From a virus, in the IMG/VR virus record IMGVR_UViG_3300030020_000016, positions 1 through 62,676 of that record: a stretch of DNA of 62,676 nucleotides, one strand, 5' to 3'. Below the pieces are notes generated by a model that saw only the letters and a program-made list of their open reading frames with translations, searched no databases and was not told the DNA's origin. Positions within the stretch are counted from its first letter, which is position 1, and the number at the start of each line of letters is the position of its first letter. Shown piece after piece: positions 53,108-60,632 of this stretch. Both the position numbers and the translations under genes were made by a program.

Positions 53108-53295
53108 TGGCACGGTTCCTTTCCGTAAAGGTCGTTGTGAGCCTTTATAGACAATTTGTTATTACAAACAGCTGCCCACCCCTTACAACCACGTTCACTG
53201 CATTGGCATGGTAGGGTTATAAAATTATCGTCGTATTCTTTTGTGGTTATATTGGAATTTTTACAGTATAGCTGTTCAAATTTATCCTTAGTCAT
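53104..53295 (-). CDS. small Cys-rich protein (63 aa)
   Basis: CQCSERGCKGWAAVCNNK suggests a metal site; the protein ends GKEPCQ in an ATGA overlap with the ERCC4 gene. Function unknown. Confidence 0.55.
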   Translation of the reverse strand: MTKDKFEQLYCKNSNITTKEYDDNFITLPCQCSERGCKGWAAVCNNKLSIKAHNDLYGKEPCQ

Positions 53296-53673
53296 TTATT
53301 TTTCACCGCTTTCATATTCAGCAACAATCTTTTTAGCTTCTTCATATTTTTTCTTGCGGTCCTGTTGTTTGCCAACTTCTAAATCGCTTTCATATTCCTT
53401 TATAAATTCATCAATATCTTTTTGCCTAAATGATGTATAGCGCAAAAATGAAGTTTTGAACGATGATTCAGCTGATAACAGATCAACCAGCATTTTTCTA
53501 TTAACAGAATAATTTGATCTCTGTCTTCCTGCAAAAAAATCATCAACCAATACATATATACCGCCATCTTTTGTAATTACAACATAAGCATCATCATATC
53601 TTGATATGGTTGCCTTATAACTGATCTTTTTATTTTCGCCATTGTAAAATCCTTCAATGCAATGCAATTTCAT
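53296..53673 (-). CDS. hypothetical protein, tandem relative of next gene
   Basis: A 125-aa protein. Beta-rich N-terminus (KISYKATISRYDDAYVVITK) and a C-terminal KYEEAKKIVAEYES helix also found, with changes, at the end of the neighbouring product (RYEEAKKIVASYES). Directly after the upstream gene with a 4-base overlap. Confidence 0.55.
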   Translation of the reverse strand: MKLHCIEGFYNGENKKISYKATISRYDDAYVVITKDGGIYVLVDDFFAGRQRSNYSVNRKMLVDLLSAESSFKTSFLRYTSFRQKDIDEFIKEYESDLEVGKQQDRKKKYEEAKKIVAEYESGEK

Positions 53674-54080
53674 TTATTCACACTTTCATAACTGGCAACA
53701 ATTTTCTTTGCTTCTTCGTATCTATCTTTTTCATAGTCGTGAGAAGTGTTGTAAATTTTTAAAAAATCATCATAACTTTTATAACGAATGCAACCTTCTT
53801 TAAAGTTTTGCATATTGTACACAATAACACTGTTATCATCAATAAATGTAAGCATTACAGGATCTTTTATTTTTAAAAGTTGTTCTTCATAATCATTATT
53901 GGTTTTAACTCTAATATGATAATCATAAATAGATATCGCTGTTACATCTTTAATATTTTTCCTAATGCTATCTCTTTTAGCAATAATAAAAATATCTTTT
54001 CCTGCAAGCCGTGACTTAAAAGACATTATACCATTTTCAATATGTGGTTCCGTAACTTCATAATATCCATGCATTTTCAT
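53670..54080 (-). CDS. hypothetical protein, tandem relative
   Basis: A 136-aa protein with the same general plan as 53296-53673: beta-rich body, then RYEEAKKIVASYES at the end. Likely a diverged duplicate or a shared docking helix. Confidence 0.55.
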   Translation of the reverse strand: MKMHGYYEVTEPHIENGIMSFKSRLAGKDIFIIAKRDSIRKNIKDVTAISIYDYHIRVKTNNDYEEQLLKIKDPVMLTFIDDNSVIVYNMQNFKEGCIRYKSYDDFLKIYNTSHDYEKDRYEEAKKIVASYESVNK

Positions 54081-54593
54081 TTATCTTGCAGCTCCCTTTT
54101 TAATAAATTTTCGTGATATAAAATAGCCATCAGCGGTATGGGTGAGAAGATTGTTTTCTCGCAAGTTTTTTAATAACTTATCAATTTTGTTATGAGTAAA
54201 TTTTGTAATTCCCATCAAATCAACTCGTGTTAACGGTTTTTTTGTCCGAGAATGTACCAATCTTCCTGTTTTAAACTCAATACGCCCACTCATTGCCGTT
54301 AAAAATCCAATTTGCTGGTAAATATCGCCTACATAATCGCCACTATCAATTAATTTCTGCACCGCTGATTCCATAACCATGATGTAAGGTGGCTTTCCTC
54401 CGGTATAATCTCCTTTTTTAGCTGGTTTTTCCTTTTCCTTGTTATTAGATACCCAAAACATCTTTTTTTCTTCACCATCAACAGAAATATGCCACAATTC
54501 GGCAGCAGGTGCAATTTCCTTTGAGATAATAACACCACCGCCAAGATCAACAACGTTTATTTCTCCTAAGAGAAATCGCCTTAACTCGTTCAC
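54081..54593 (-). CDS. winged-helix regulator/replication-type protein
   Basis: A 170-aa protein. The C-terminal half (YQQIGFLTAMSGRIEFKTGR, KPLTRVDLMGITKFTHNKID, NNLLTHTADGYFISRKFI) is a winged helix of the RepL/MarR-like type. I place the start at GTG 54593 after the long GAGGTGAT site; TTG 54602 is the alternative. Upstream lies a hairpin-rich 190-bp gap. Confidence 0.55.
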   Translation of the reverse strand: MNELRRFLLGEINVVDLGGGVIISKEIAPAAELWHISVDGEEKKMFWVSNNKEKEKPAKKGDYTGGKPPYIMVMESAVQKLIDSGDYVGDIYQQIGFLTAMSGRIEFKTGRLVHSRTKKPLTRVDLMGITKFTHNKIDKLLKNLRENNLLTHTADGYFISRKFIKKGAAR

Positions 54594-54659
54594 ATCGTTC
54601 AATCACCTCAAAACATTTTTGTTTAACTATTGACAAATTAAAATCATTTGTTCTTTACT

Positions 54660-54709
54660 GCTTTTTAAAGTAGGCTTGCTTTACCCCAAACGAGGTAAAG
54701 GTAAAAAGC
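54660..54709. promoter_or_regulatory. compound hairpin in 190-bp gap
   Basis: Outer stem GCTTTTTA/TAAAAAGC (54660-54667 with 54702-54709) and inner stem CTTTACC/GGTAAAG (54679-54685 with 54694-54700). A perfect palindrome ACCATATGGT lies at 54718-54727 and a plus-strand TTGACA at 54630-54635. Possibly a regulatory site or small RNA; nothing coding was seen in the gap. Confidence 0.4.
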
Positions 54710-54791
54710 GGTTTGAGACCATATGGTATATAGGCGCACTGGCATTTCGTCTTGTAAATTCCTTAAGTACTAGTTTTGTGGCTTAACTATT

Positions 54792-54977
54792 TTATTCGTA
54801 ATATCGACCTGTTTCAATCTCCATCATCAAATTGATTCCGAGTGAATAAGAGCTCAATAAGAGAGATATTCCAGAAATTAATAATGACAAATCAAATTCA
54901 TTGTAACATAAAACAAATGCGTAAACGGCAGCAGCGATACAGCCAATAATTAAAGCAAGTAAAACCAATTTCATCAT
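54792..54977 (-). CDS. small two-helix membrane protein (61 aa)
   Basis: MMKLVLLALIIGCIAAAVYA and LLISGISLLLSSYSLGINLM are two membrane segments, with a short charged tail. An AAAGGA site precedes it. No family recognised. Confidence 0.55.
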   Translation of the reverse strand: MMKLVLLALIIGCIAAAVYAFVLCYNEFDLSLLISGISLLLSSYSLGINLMMEIETGRYYE

Positions 54978-54996
54978 AATAATTTTCCTTTCGCGT

Positions 54997-55218
54997 TTAG
55001 ATTTTTAAAAATAATTTTTCGTTTGTGAATGCCGATTTATCCATAATTAGTATTTTATCTTTTTCTAGCCATGAGTTAGCGGCATATTCATATTCTGGGA
55101 ATAATGTCTTAATTAAATCCATTGATGATTGATGAATAGAATGATACATAATTATTTTATTGCTGACAAGATTATTTTGGATAGATGTTAATTTTTCAAT
55201 TAATGAATTGTTATCCAT
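54997..55218 (-). CDS. hypothetical protein (73 aa)
   Basis: MDNNSLIEKLTSIQNNLVSN..., helical. ATG 55218 is preferred to 55239 since a GGA lies just before it. The next 204 bp up to TerS contains a G-rich tract (tattaggggtggggtgg at 55297-55313) but no gene. Confidence 0.5.
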   Translation of the reverse strand: MDNNSLIEKLTSIQNNLVSNKIIMYHSIHQSSMDLIKTLFPEYEYAANSWLEKDKILIMDKSAFTNEKLFLKI

Positions 55219-55422
55219 AAATTTCCAAACACCTTTCATTTTTAAAATATATTGAACGACTGAGCGGCTGCCTTTTTCTCCTAGATTCTGGAAATATTAG
55301 GGGTGGGGTGGACCTGATGGTCTTTTTACCGCAATACAACCCTCCATCCATGCATATCTTAACTTATACATAAAAGATGATATTAGAATGTAGCATCTAC
55401 GCACCTTCGCAGGTTTTAACTG

Positions 55423-56337
55423 TTAATCATTGTCAATGTCCTCTGCATGCGTACTACTTTGAGGCGTTATATCTATAGCTTCTGACATATTGTATTGCTT
55501 ACGCAGTTCCTTCTCAAGCTCTGCTGTGCTTAGGTTGCTGACGTCGCTAGTGTTGTGCTGTAGTATTAGCTGCCTATCAATAAACATGCCCTGATGCTTG
55601 CCTAGCATCTCTAAAGCCTTGTTCTTATCGGCGAACTTGATCTCTCGTTCAACCGTCTTGCTACCATCTTTACCATATGTGCTTTTAATCTTTATCGAGG
55701 CGATCGCTCTAAGATCATCTTCATCAGCGTCTTCCCTTATCGCCCCATCCTTGTCAACCACTCTAGCAGGATTAACAAATCCAATCCTTGCCAATTCTCT
55801 AACAGTAGTATCAACGTTAACTCCTGTTCTCTTTCTGCGCTCTGCTAATGCGACTTGTATGTGAGCGTATATCTTTGGCTTGTCATATAACTGACATCCT
55901 TTTGCGGCTGCACTGTCTATTCCATACCCTGCTCTTATGGCTGCATCAGTCTTGCTAAGATCAATCAAGAACTCCTCAACGAAGCGTGATTCCCTTGGTT
56001 CTAACTCTGGCAAATTGTTTCTTGTATAAGTGTGCATTATTTCTTTTGGATTAGTGTCAATAATTTGTTTTGTGACGATATTTTGGTACTGTTCACGCAC
56101 TTTTCCTTTATTTATATCTATCAGCTGCATACTTTCTTGTTCGATCATTGGATTGTGCATACTTTCTACAGTTGCGTCCTGCTTCCACGCTTCATCTTTA
56201 ACTACTTGATCCTTCCAATGCCGCGTATACCATGACTTTACGGTATTCTCAGTAGTTGCATACTTTTTTGCGATGGCTGCATACGATGCACCTTTTGCGT
56301 AGTCTTTATATGCTTCTTTCCATGGTTTTTCACTCAT
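55423..56337 (-). CDS. terS: terminase small subunit
   Basis: A 304-aa protein. The N-terminal HTH (YAKGASYAAIAKKYATTENT) is of the PBSX terminase type, followed by Terminase_2 signatures (ESRFVEEFLIDLSKTDAAIR, KPKIYAHIQVALAERRKRTG, MLGKHQGMF). It recognises the packaging site and recruits TerL. First gene of the late operon behind TATAAT at 56379-56384. An unusually large gap filled with small genes separates it from terL. Confidence 0.9.
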   Translation of the reverse strand: MSEKPWKEAYKDYAKGASYAAIAKKYATTENTVKSWYTRHWKDQVVKDEAWKQDATVESMHNPMIEQESMQLIDINKGKVREQYQNIVTKQIIDTNPKEIMHTYTRNNLPELEPRESRFVEEFLIDLSKTDAAIRAGYGIDSAAAKGCQLYDKPKIYAHIQVALAERRKRTGVNVDTTVRELARIGFVNPARVVDKDGAIREDADEDDLRAIASIKIKSTYGKDGSKTVEREIKFADKNKALEMLGKHQGMFIDRQLILQHNTSDVSNLSTAELEKELRKQYNMSEAIDITPQSSTHAEDIDND

Positions 56338-56378
56338 TTTGCATCCCTCTTTGCATCCCTTTTTGCGTACTTTATTAC

Positions 56379-56419
56379 ATTATATCATGAGTGTGCACTT
56401 TTGGCATAAAAAGTGTGCA
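56379..56419 (-). promoter_or_regulatory. late-operon promoter with two GTGTGCA boxes
   Basis: Minus-strand -10 TATAAT at 56379-56384. Upstream are two direct copies of GTGTGCA (plus strand 56391-56397 and 56413-56419), 22 bp apart, i.e. on the same DNA face, one overlapping the place of a -35. They look like activator or repressor boxes for the terS promoter. Confidence 0.55.
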
Positions 56420-56450
56420 AAATAATAAATAAAAACTTTTAACAAACCTA

Positions 56451-56479
56451 TTGCATAACCACGGTGTACGTGGTATAAT
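56451..56479 (+). promoter_or_regulatory. plus-strand promoter with palindromic operator
   Basis: -35 TTGCAT (56451-56456), 17 bp, -10 TATAAT (56474-56479). The spacer holds the perfect palindrome ACCACG-GTGTA-CGTGGT (56458-56474), placed to block polymerase when bound. The half-site ACGTGGTAT recurs in the 12-bp inverted repeat at 61819-61849. Confidence 0.75.
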
Positions 56480-56512
56480 AAGGTATAGATAAAAACAAAG
56501 GGGCGGTTGAAA

Positions 56513-56719
56513 ATGTTTAAAGTAGAAATTACTGATGGTAAAAATAAAGGTAAAGTAATTGATTATGATAAATATGTTACTTCGCGACTTATTGATACCA
56601 TTGTCAGTATTAATAATGTTTCTACCATAAAAGCAAAAGAATTATTATTTGAGGCTCTTTCATCTAATGTTATAGTTGATGAAATCCTTGAACAAATAAA
56701 TTTTAATTTAAATAAGTAA
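56513..56719 (+). CDS. hypothetical protein, first gene of plus-strand cluster
   Basis: A 68-aa protein. MFKVEITDGKNKGKVIDYDK then helices (TIKAKELLFEALSSNVIVDE). ATG 56513 lies about 9 nt after AAGGGG; TTG 56507 is too close. Probably the first product from the operator-controlled promoter. Confidence 0.6.
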   Translation: MFKVEITDGKNKGKVIDYDKYVTSRLIDTIVSINNVSTIKAKELLFEALSSNVIVDEILEQINFNLNK

Positions 56720-56753
56720 TGATTTATTTTATTAATAATATTTGACATTGTTG

Positions 56754-56797
56754 GAGCTTATCAACCCGATAGGCTCTATAGAGTGCCAAACACTCTA
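56754..56797 (+). promoter_or_regulatory. double-hairpin leader before DUF7666 gene
   Basis: Hairpin 1 (56754-56776): GAGCTTATC pairs with GATAGGCTC over 9 bp with one U-G that works only in plus-strand RNA. Hairpin 2 (56779-56797): TAGAGTG/CACTCTA. Then AATAAAAATTAGGGGG carries the ribosome site. Could be a termination/attenuation leader or small regulatory RNA element. Confidence 0.45.
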
Positions 56798-56820
56798 ATA
56801 AAAATTAGGGGGATTTAAAT

Positions 56821-57258
56821 ATGGTAACTGGATATAAAGGATTTGACAAAGATTTAAAGTGTAGAGGATTTCAATATAAAGTCGGTGAAGAATACGAAGA
56901 AAAAGAAGCAATAATTTGTAATAGTGGGTTTCATTTTTGTGAGTTCCCACTAGATGTTTTTAGATATTACGAACCAGCATCAAACAGATTTGCAACAGTA
57001 TCAACAAATGAAAAAGTTTATGGAGACAATAATGATAGTAAAAAATGTTCAAGAAAAATAAAAATAAATGCTGAAATTGGTCTACCTGGAATTATTAAAG
57101 CTGGGGTTGAATTTATTTTTAATAAAGTTGATTGGAAAAATAACAAAGAATCCAATACAGGAGATCGGTCAGCGGCTACCAATGTTTACCTACGCCGATG
57201 CAGTCGAATTGTGCGAGTCGTTGCATTTCAAAATAATCAATCTAAAAGGAGACGATAA
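56821..57258 (+). pseudogene. DUF7666-type protein, truncated and frame-broken
   Basis: The 145-aa frame opens with GYKGFDKDLKCRGFQYKVGE, NSGFHFCEFPLDVFRYYEPA and KIKINAEIGLPGIIKAGVEF, the conserved N-terminal domain of a phage family that normally continues into many TNTGDRSAA-like repeats. Here only one repeat unit (NTGDRSAATN) remains. The frame then reads basic nonsense, while the neighbouring frame encodes a sensible tail (MFTY ADAVELCESLHFKIINLKGD) ending in an ATGA overlap with the next gene. A deletion between repeats that broke the frame near 57180 explains this. Confidence 0.75.
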
Positions 57259-57261
57259 TTC

Positions 57262-57816
57262 ATGAGTTATACTTTTACAAAATCAACATGTGAAAAGTAC
57301 ACAATCCAGTCAAAAGAATGGTCATATGCAATATTCATCATCGATGAAAACGGTGGAATTTTTAGTTGTCAATCAGATTACGGTGATTATCAATATCGCT
57401 GGACCAATCATGGCAGAAAGTCATTTAAGCATTTTTTAATTGAAATATCCAAAGATCCAAGATATTTACTTTTCAAGGTTTCAGATGAAAACCATTTTAA
57501 CTTTGACAAAACTATTGATGACTGGCACAAAATCATTTTAAAATGGCGCAAGTCCGGTAAAATTGAAGATAAAATAAAAGCTAGGGATGCATACGATTTT
57601 ATATCAGACATTGATCGAAGCTCAGCCGATGTTGTTTACAATGATTTATATAATAGCCATGAAATGGAAAGTATTTGCGATTGCATTACTGATTGCTTTG
57701 ACGTATGTATGGAGTACCCGCATAGCGCTATTGCTTTTTCATCAGAAATAATGCCTGTATTTGCTGAAATACTTAAAAACGAAATAGATACAAAAGGAGA
57801 TGATCAAAATAAATGA
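57262..57816 (+). CDS. hypothetical protein (184 aa)
   Basis: Start MSYTFTKSTCEKYTIQSKEW, AAGGAG at 9 nt. It contains DYGDYQYRWTNHGRKSFKHF and CDCITDCFDVCMEYP. It seems familiar as a conserved phage protein of unknown function. It overlaps the HTH gene. Confidence 0.65.
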   Translation: MSYTFTKSTCEKYTIQSKEWSYAIFIIDENGGIFSCQSDYGDYQYRWTNHGRKSFKHFLIEISKDPRYLLFKVSDENHFNFDKTIDDWHKIILKWRKSGKIEDKIKARDAYDFISDIDRSSADVVYNDLYNSHEMESICDCITDCFDVCMEYPHSAIAFSSEIMPVFAEILKNEIDTKGDDQNK

Positions 57817-58108
57817 TATCAACGAAGTATGTAAAACATGCAAAGTACTAAACAGCAACTGCGCTGGTATTGCATTTAATGGCATTATAAAGACCTGTAA
57901 CGCAAAAATAGACCAATCCAATACAATCACAGCCGCCACACAAATTAAGTCAGCACGCAAAGCGTCAGGGCTATCACAGCTGGCAATGAGCAAACGTTTA
58001 GGCATACCAGCTCGCACCATCGAAGACTGGGAAGCCGGCAAATCTCATCCATCCGATTGGGTAGTTAAGCTGGTCGTCGATAAACTTAAGCACATTAAAA
58101 CCAAATAA
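57800..58108 (+). CDS. zinc-ribbon + XRE HTH regulator
   Basis: A 102-aa protein. N-terminal CKTCKVLNSNC...C (metal ribbon) and C-terminal ARKASGLSQLAMSKRLGIPA, RTIEDWEAGKSHPSDWVVKL (XRE HTH). Last gene of the operator-controlled cluster, so it is a candidate for the factor binding the ACCACG/CGTGGT palindrome. The GGAG of its ribosome site touches the ATG, which is unusual; no better in-frame start exists nearby. Confidence 0.75.
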   Translation: MIKINDINEVCKTCKVLNSNCAGIAFNGIIKTCNAKIDQSNTITAATQIKSARKASGLSQLAMSKRLGIPARTIEDWEAGKSHPSDWVVKLVVDKLKHIKTK

Positions 58109-58117
58109 GCAAAAATA

Positions 58118-58155
58118 AAACATGCTAAGGGCGATTGCCTAAAGCATGTTTTTCT
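58118..58155. terminator. bidirectional terminator between convergent genes
   Basis: AAACATGCT/AGCATGTTT (58118-58126 with 58143-58151) with inner AGG/CCT; T-rich on both exits. It separates the plus-strand cluster from the minus-strand genes beyond 58163. Confidence 0.85.
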
Positions 58156-58162
58156 ATGTCAG

Positions 58163-58450
58163 CTATTTTAATGTAAATGTCTTTTCAATTCCCTTTTGCA
58201 ACAGATCAATATATGCAGTCATTGACATGCTATCTAGTTCTTCTTTTGTTAGCCCAAATGTGCTTCGAATAAACAATGTCAAATACTTCATGTTTTCATC
58301 ACGGCTAAACCTATAATTGCATAATGATGTGTTATTGGTATCAATATGCTCTATATTTAACTCACCGCTAATCTTAACTTTCACGCTAAACTTTTCGCCC
58401 ATTACGATTATTGGTATTTCAATTGTTCCTAAATCAATTTTACTTTGCAT
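58163..58450 (-). CDS. hypothetical protein (95 aa)
   Basis: MQSKIDLGTIEIPIIVMGEK... small beta domain then a helix (STFGLTKEELDSMSMTAYID). ATG 58450 has AAGGAG at 7 nt; the longer frame to 58492 overlaps the upstream gene. No family recognised. Confidence 0.6.
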   Translation of the reverse strand: MQSKIDLGTIEIPIIVMGEKFSVKVKISGELNIEHIDTNNTSLCNYRFSRDENMKYLTLFIRSTFGLTKEELDSMSMTAYIDLLQKGIEKTFTLK

Positions 58451-58865
58451 CGTTATTCTCCTTATTGCTGTTTGAATTAAATACCGCAACATACATTTGA
58501 TTTCTATGATCCGGTTCCCATTCTATTTCTGGATGGAATTCAACTGCTTTAACTGTTACCTTTTTGTATTGAACCGGGTATCTTTTCAATAGCGGCTTAT
58601 TAAACCAACGTTCTTTAAATGACTGCCACCAATCCAATGGGTATTTTATTTCTACGCTTTTATGCCACAATGCCGGAATTTCCAACCTCATTCGTAGTTG
58701 CATTTCACCACACTCACGATTAATAATTTCAACCTTTGAATGTCTTCTAAAATAGTTAGAATCAATAATTCTACCAAATTCATACTTGTCTATGTCCAAT
58801 CGAATTTGCCGAACACTATATTCTAAATCTGTTCTGCCACCATCATTAATTAGTTCATATTCCAT
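58440..58865 (-). CDS. hypothetical protein (141 aa)
   Basis: Contains PLDWWQSFKERWFNKPLLKR and KVTVKAVEFHPEIEWEPDHR. The WWQSFKERW segment seems familiar from phage hypothetical proteins, without a known function. Confidence 0.6.
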   Translation of the reverse strand: MEYELINDGGRTDLEYSVRQIRLDIDKYEFGRIIDSNYFRRHSKVEIINRECGEMQLRMRLEIPALWHKSVEIKYPLDWWQSFKERWFNKPLLKRYPVQYKKVTVKAVEFHPEIEWEPDHRNQMYVAVFNSNSNKENNDAK

Positions 58866-58868
58866 ACT

Positions 58869-58997
58869 TTATCTCTCCCTATAATGTCCGCACGCTGAAT
58901 TGCTGCGGCTTACATCGCCCTTATGTCTACACGATCCTGTACAGCTTGATGGATACCCTTCATCACCAATATTTACGCGGCTTTTGTTCTTTAGCAC
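58869..58997 (-). CDS. small Cys/His-rich peptide (42 aa)
   Basis: GTG 58997 overlaps the end of the previous gene. It reads DEGYPSSCTGSCRHKGDVSR then ACGHYRER. Spacing C-x3-C-x-H...C-x-H could bind zinc. The alternative is chance open frame; conserved-looking composition and gap filling favour a gene. Confidence 0.4.
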   Translation of the reverse strand: MLKNKSRVNIGDEGYPSSCTGSCRHKGDVSRSNSACGHYRER

Positions 58998-59625
58998 GTT
59001 GTTCTTCTGCCCGCTTATTGCTTATAACATCCGGCACCATATTTATAACATCTAGGCTAACTTCGCCAATCATTTCAATTTTCACCGTGGCAAATTCTTC
59101 TATGTCAAAATGCACATTAACCGACTTCACGCCACTGATTTCTTTGCCATCAATTTTAATTTTATCAATATCTTTTAATAATTTTGTCGGAATTGGCATT
59201 TTGAATGCATTAATTAATGTTTTACAGCTGCAAGTATCGCCAAATTTATTTAATTGTATTTGGTCCGATAATGGATTAATGTAATCTTTATTTCCGGTTC
59301 GTTGTACCAATTCTCCTAATGGGCTTAATGGCTGTGGTATAACCTCTTCATAAGTTTTTAAAAATATGTCTGGTTTGCAAGGATAAATTTCATTATTTAC
59401 CCCTTTTATTACGTAATCTTCAACCGATACGTGCATTGATCCTTCTAATGTCTTAACGAATAATTCGCATGGTGCCAGTTTAGAATTTTCATTGGCATAA
59501 AACAAATCGCCTTTAATAAATGCTTGTGCTGCCCAATCTGGTACATAATATTTACCATGTGTGTCCATAAGATCGCCATCAAATTTAAATGCTTCAATTA
59601 CAACTGGTAATTTACGATATTTCAT
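58963..59625 (-). CDS. conserved phage protein, MKYRKxPVVIEA type
   Basis: A 220-aa protein. MKYRKLPVVIEAFKFDGDLM, VPDWAAQAFIKGDLFY, HVSVEDYVIKGVNNEIYPCK and PDIFLKTYEEV are the standard segments of a widespread phage protein family of unknown function. The second half (IDGKEISGVKSVNVHFDIEE) is a separate beta-rich domain. ATG 59625 preferred over 59670, which runs through the upstream gene's end. Confidence 0.7.
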   Translation of the reverse strand: MKYRKLPVVIEAFKFDGDLMDTHGKYYVPDWAAQAFIKGDLFYANENSKLAPCELFVKTLEGSMHVSVEDYVIKGVNNEIYPCKPDIFLKTYEEVIPQPLSPLGELVQRTGNKDYINPLSDQIQLNKFGDTCSCKTLINAFKMPIPTKLLKDIDKIKIDGKEISGVKSVNVHFDIEEFATVKIEMIGEVSLDVINMVPDVISNKRAEEQRAKEQKPRKYW

Positions 59626-59650
59626 AATCAATCTCTTCTTTCTCTTCTTT

Positions 59651-59824
59651 TTATTCTTTTGGTAAAACAATATTTTCTTCTAAATACCATAACCGTGATT
59701 TGTCGTGTAGTTCCACTAAATATTTAAGTCCTTTGTCTTTATCGATATACATTTCAATAATTGTTCCAGAACAAATAAACTGCCCGTTACTTTGAGCACA
59801 AACATGATCTCCAATTTCATAACT
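59651..59824 (-). CDS. small SH3-like protein lacking a normal start codon
   Basis: The frame reads YEIGDHVCAQSNGQFICSGT, IIEMYIDKDKGLKYLVELHD, then SRLWYLEENIVLPKE: a coherent small beta domain. There is no ATG/GTG/TTG at its head; the reading frame is the same as, and begins right after the TAA of, the 29-aa ORF upstream (59825-59914). Read-through, a non-standard start or a lost base in the assembly are all possible. Confidence 0.45.
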   Translation of the reverse strand, partial: SYEIGDHVCAQSNGQFICSGTIIEMYIDKDKGLKYLVELHDKSRLWYLEENIVLPKE

Positions 59825-59914
59825 TTACTTCCTTCCAAACAAGATCCAAATTATAAACATTGTAAAAATTAATTCAGCTATTTTGTCTACTTCCGCAATT
59901 GTTACCGAATCCAC
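59825..59914 (-). CDS. mini membrane protein (29 aa)
   Basis: GTG start with GGAGGG 6 nt upstream: VDSVTIAEVDKIAELIFTMF then a hydrophobic end and GRK. In the same frame as the downstream start-less ORF, so read-through of its TAA would give a membrane-anchored version. Confidence 0.45.
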   Translation of the reverse strand: MDSVTIAEVDKIAELIFTMFIIWILFGRK

Positions 59915-59926
59915 AATATTCCCTCC

Positions 59927-60238
59927 TCATTCCCAACACAAACATGATTTAATTATATACTCCCTGCTCGCTGTGGTTAGCGTGGTGACGTCAATCATCG
60001 GATAGTATGCAAGTATACCCTGTGGTGTTTCTAAGCCCACCTTAACGCTAATACTGCTGAACAGAATAAAAGCATCTTTGCAAATATCATCGCCCCATTC
60101 GTCGTTTAATACAATGGTAAATCTAATCGGCTCCACAACATCGTTTTTGACTAGCCGAAGATTAATCGTTTTGTGTTTGGCGTTGCATGATACAATTTTC
60201 CCAAATAACTTGATTGCATACTCGCGGTCAGCTTTCAA
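59927..60238 (-). CDS. hypothetical protein (103 aa)
   Basis: A beta-rich protein (KIVSCNAKHKTINLRLVKND). Overlaps the next upstream gene by 11 bases. No family recognised. Confidence 0.55.
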   Translation of the reverse strand: MKADREYAIKLFGKIVSCNAKHKTINLRLVKNDVVEPIRFTIVLNDEWGDDICKDAFILFSSISVKVGLETPQGILAYYPMIDVTTLTTASREYIIKSCLCWE

Positions 60239-60473
60239 TTAATCGCTTCCCTTCCCATGGCTTAATACTTCTTCGCATAATCAGCATTGCTCTCCATGCA
60301 CTACGGCGACGACATTTCATCTTTTCTACGCGTTCCCAATCTTTTAGCCAATAATATTGTTTAGGGCTGACAATCATTCGTTGTGGCGTTAAATCATAAT
60401 ATACCGGCATTGTTTTTAAGTCTTGAAGTATGTCTTGTATCGATCTTGGATCAACATCATCCCATAATGTCAT
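60228..60473 (-). CDS. small basic hypothetical protein (81 aa)
   Basis: C-terminal RRRSAWRAMLIMRRSIKPW is strongly basic. Its ATG abuts the upstream stop. Function unknown. Confidence 0.55.
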   Translation of the reverse strand: MTLWDDVDPRSIQDILQDLKTMPVYYDLTPQRMIVSPKQYYWLKDWERVEKMKCRRRSAWRAMLIMRRSIKPWEGKRLIES

Positions 60474-60632
60474 TCAATCGCCAGCTTTCTTATCATTGTC
60501 TTTTCTTTCACTAATTGCATCGGCAATACAATTTACAGTATTTACAATTGCCCACGATCCAAAGAAACCTATTGTAGAAACTATCAAAAATGCTGCCACT
60601 GGACAAGTACTAGCAAACTCCCAAAAGTTCAT
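60474..60632 (-). CDS. small membrane protein (52 aa)
   Basis: MNFWEFASTCPVAAFLIVST and one membrane helix, then a charged tail (SERKDNDKKAGD). It exactly fills the gap between its neighbours, stop to start on both sides. Confidence 0.6.
   Translation of the reverse strand: MNFWEFASTCPVAAFLIVSTIGFFGSWAIVNTVNCIADAISERKDNDKKAGD

Noticed and set aside
55290-55340. cos site
   Set aside because: A G-rich tract lies between terS and the next gene, but no clear inverted repeats or cohesive-end pattern could be recognised.
56779-56812. PreQ1-I riboswitch
   Set aside because: Hairpin followed by an A-rich tail resembles it, but the conserved loop residues are missing.
57068-57265. Separate 65-aa plus-strand gene
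   Set aside because: Only its last about 27 residues look like protein; it is better explained as the displaced C-terminus of the broken DUF7666 gene.
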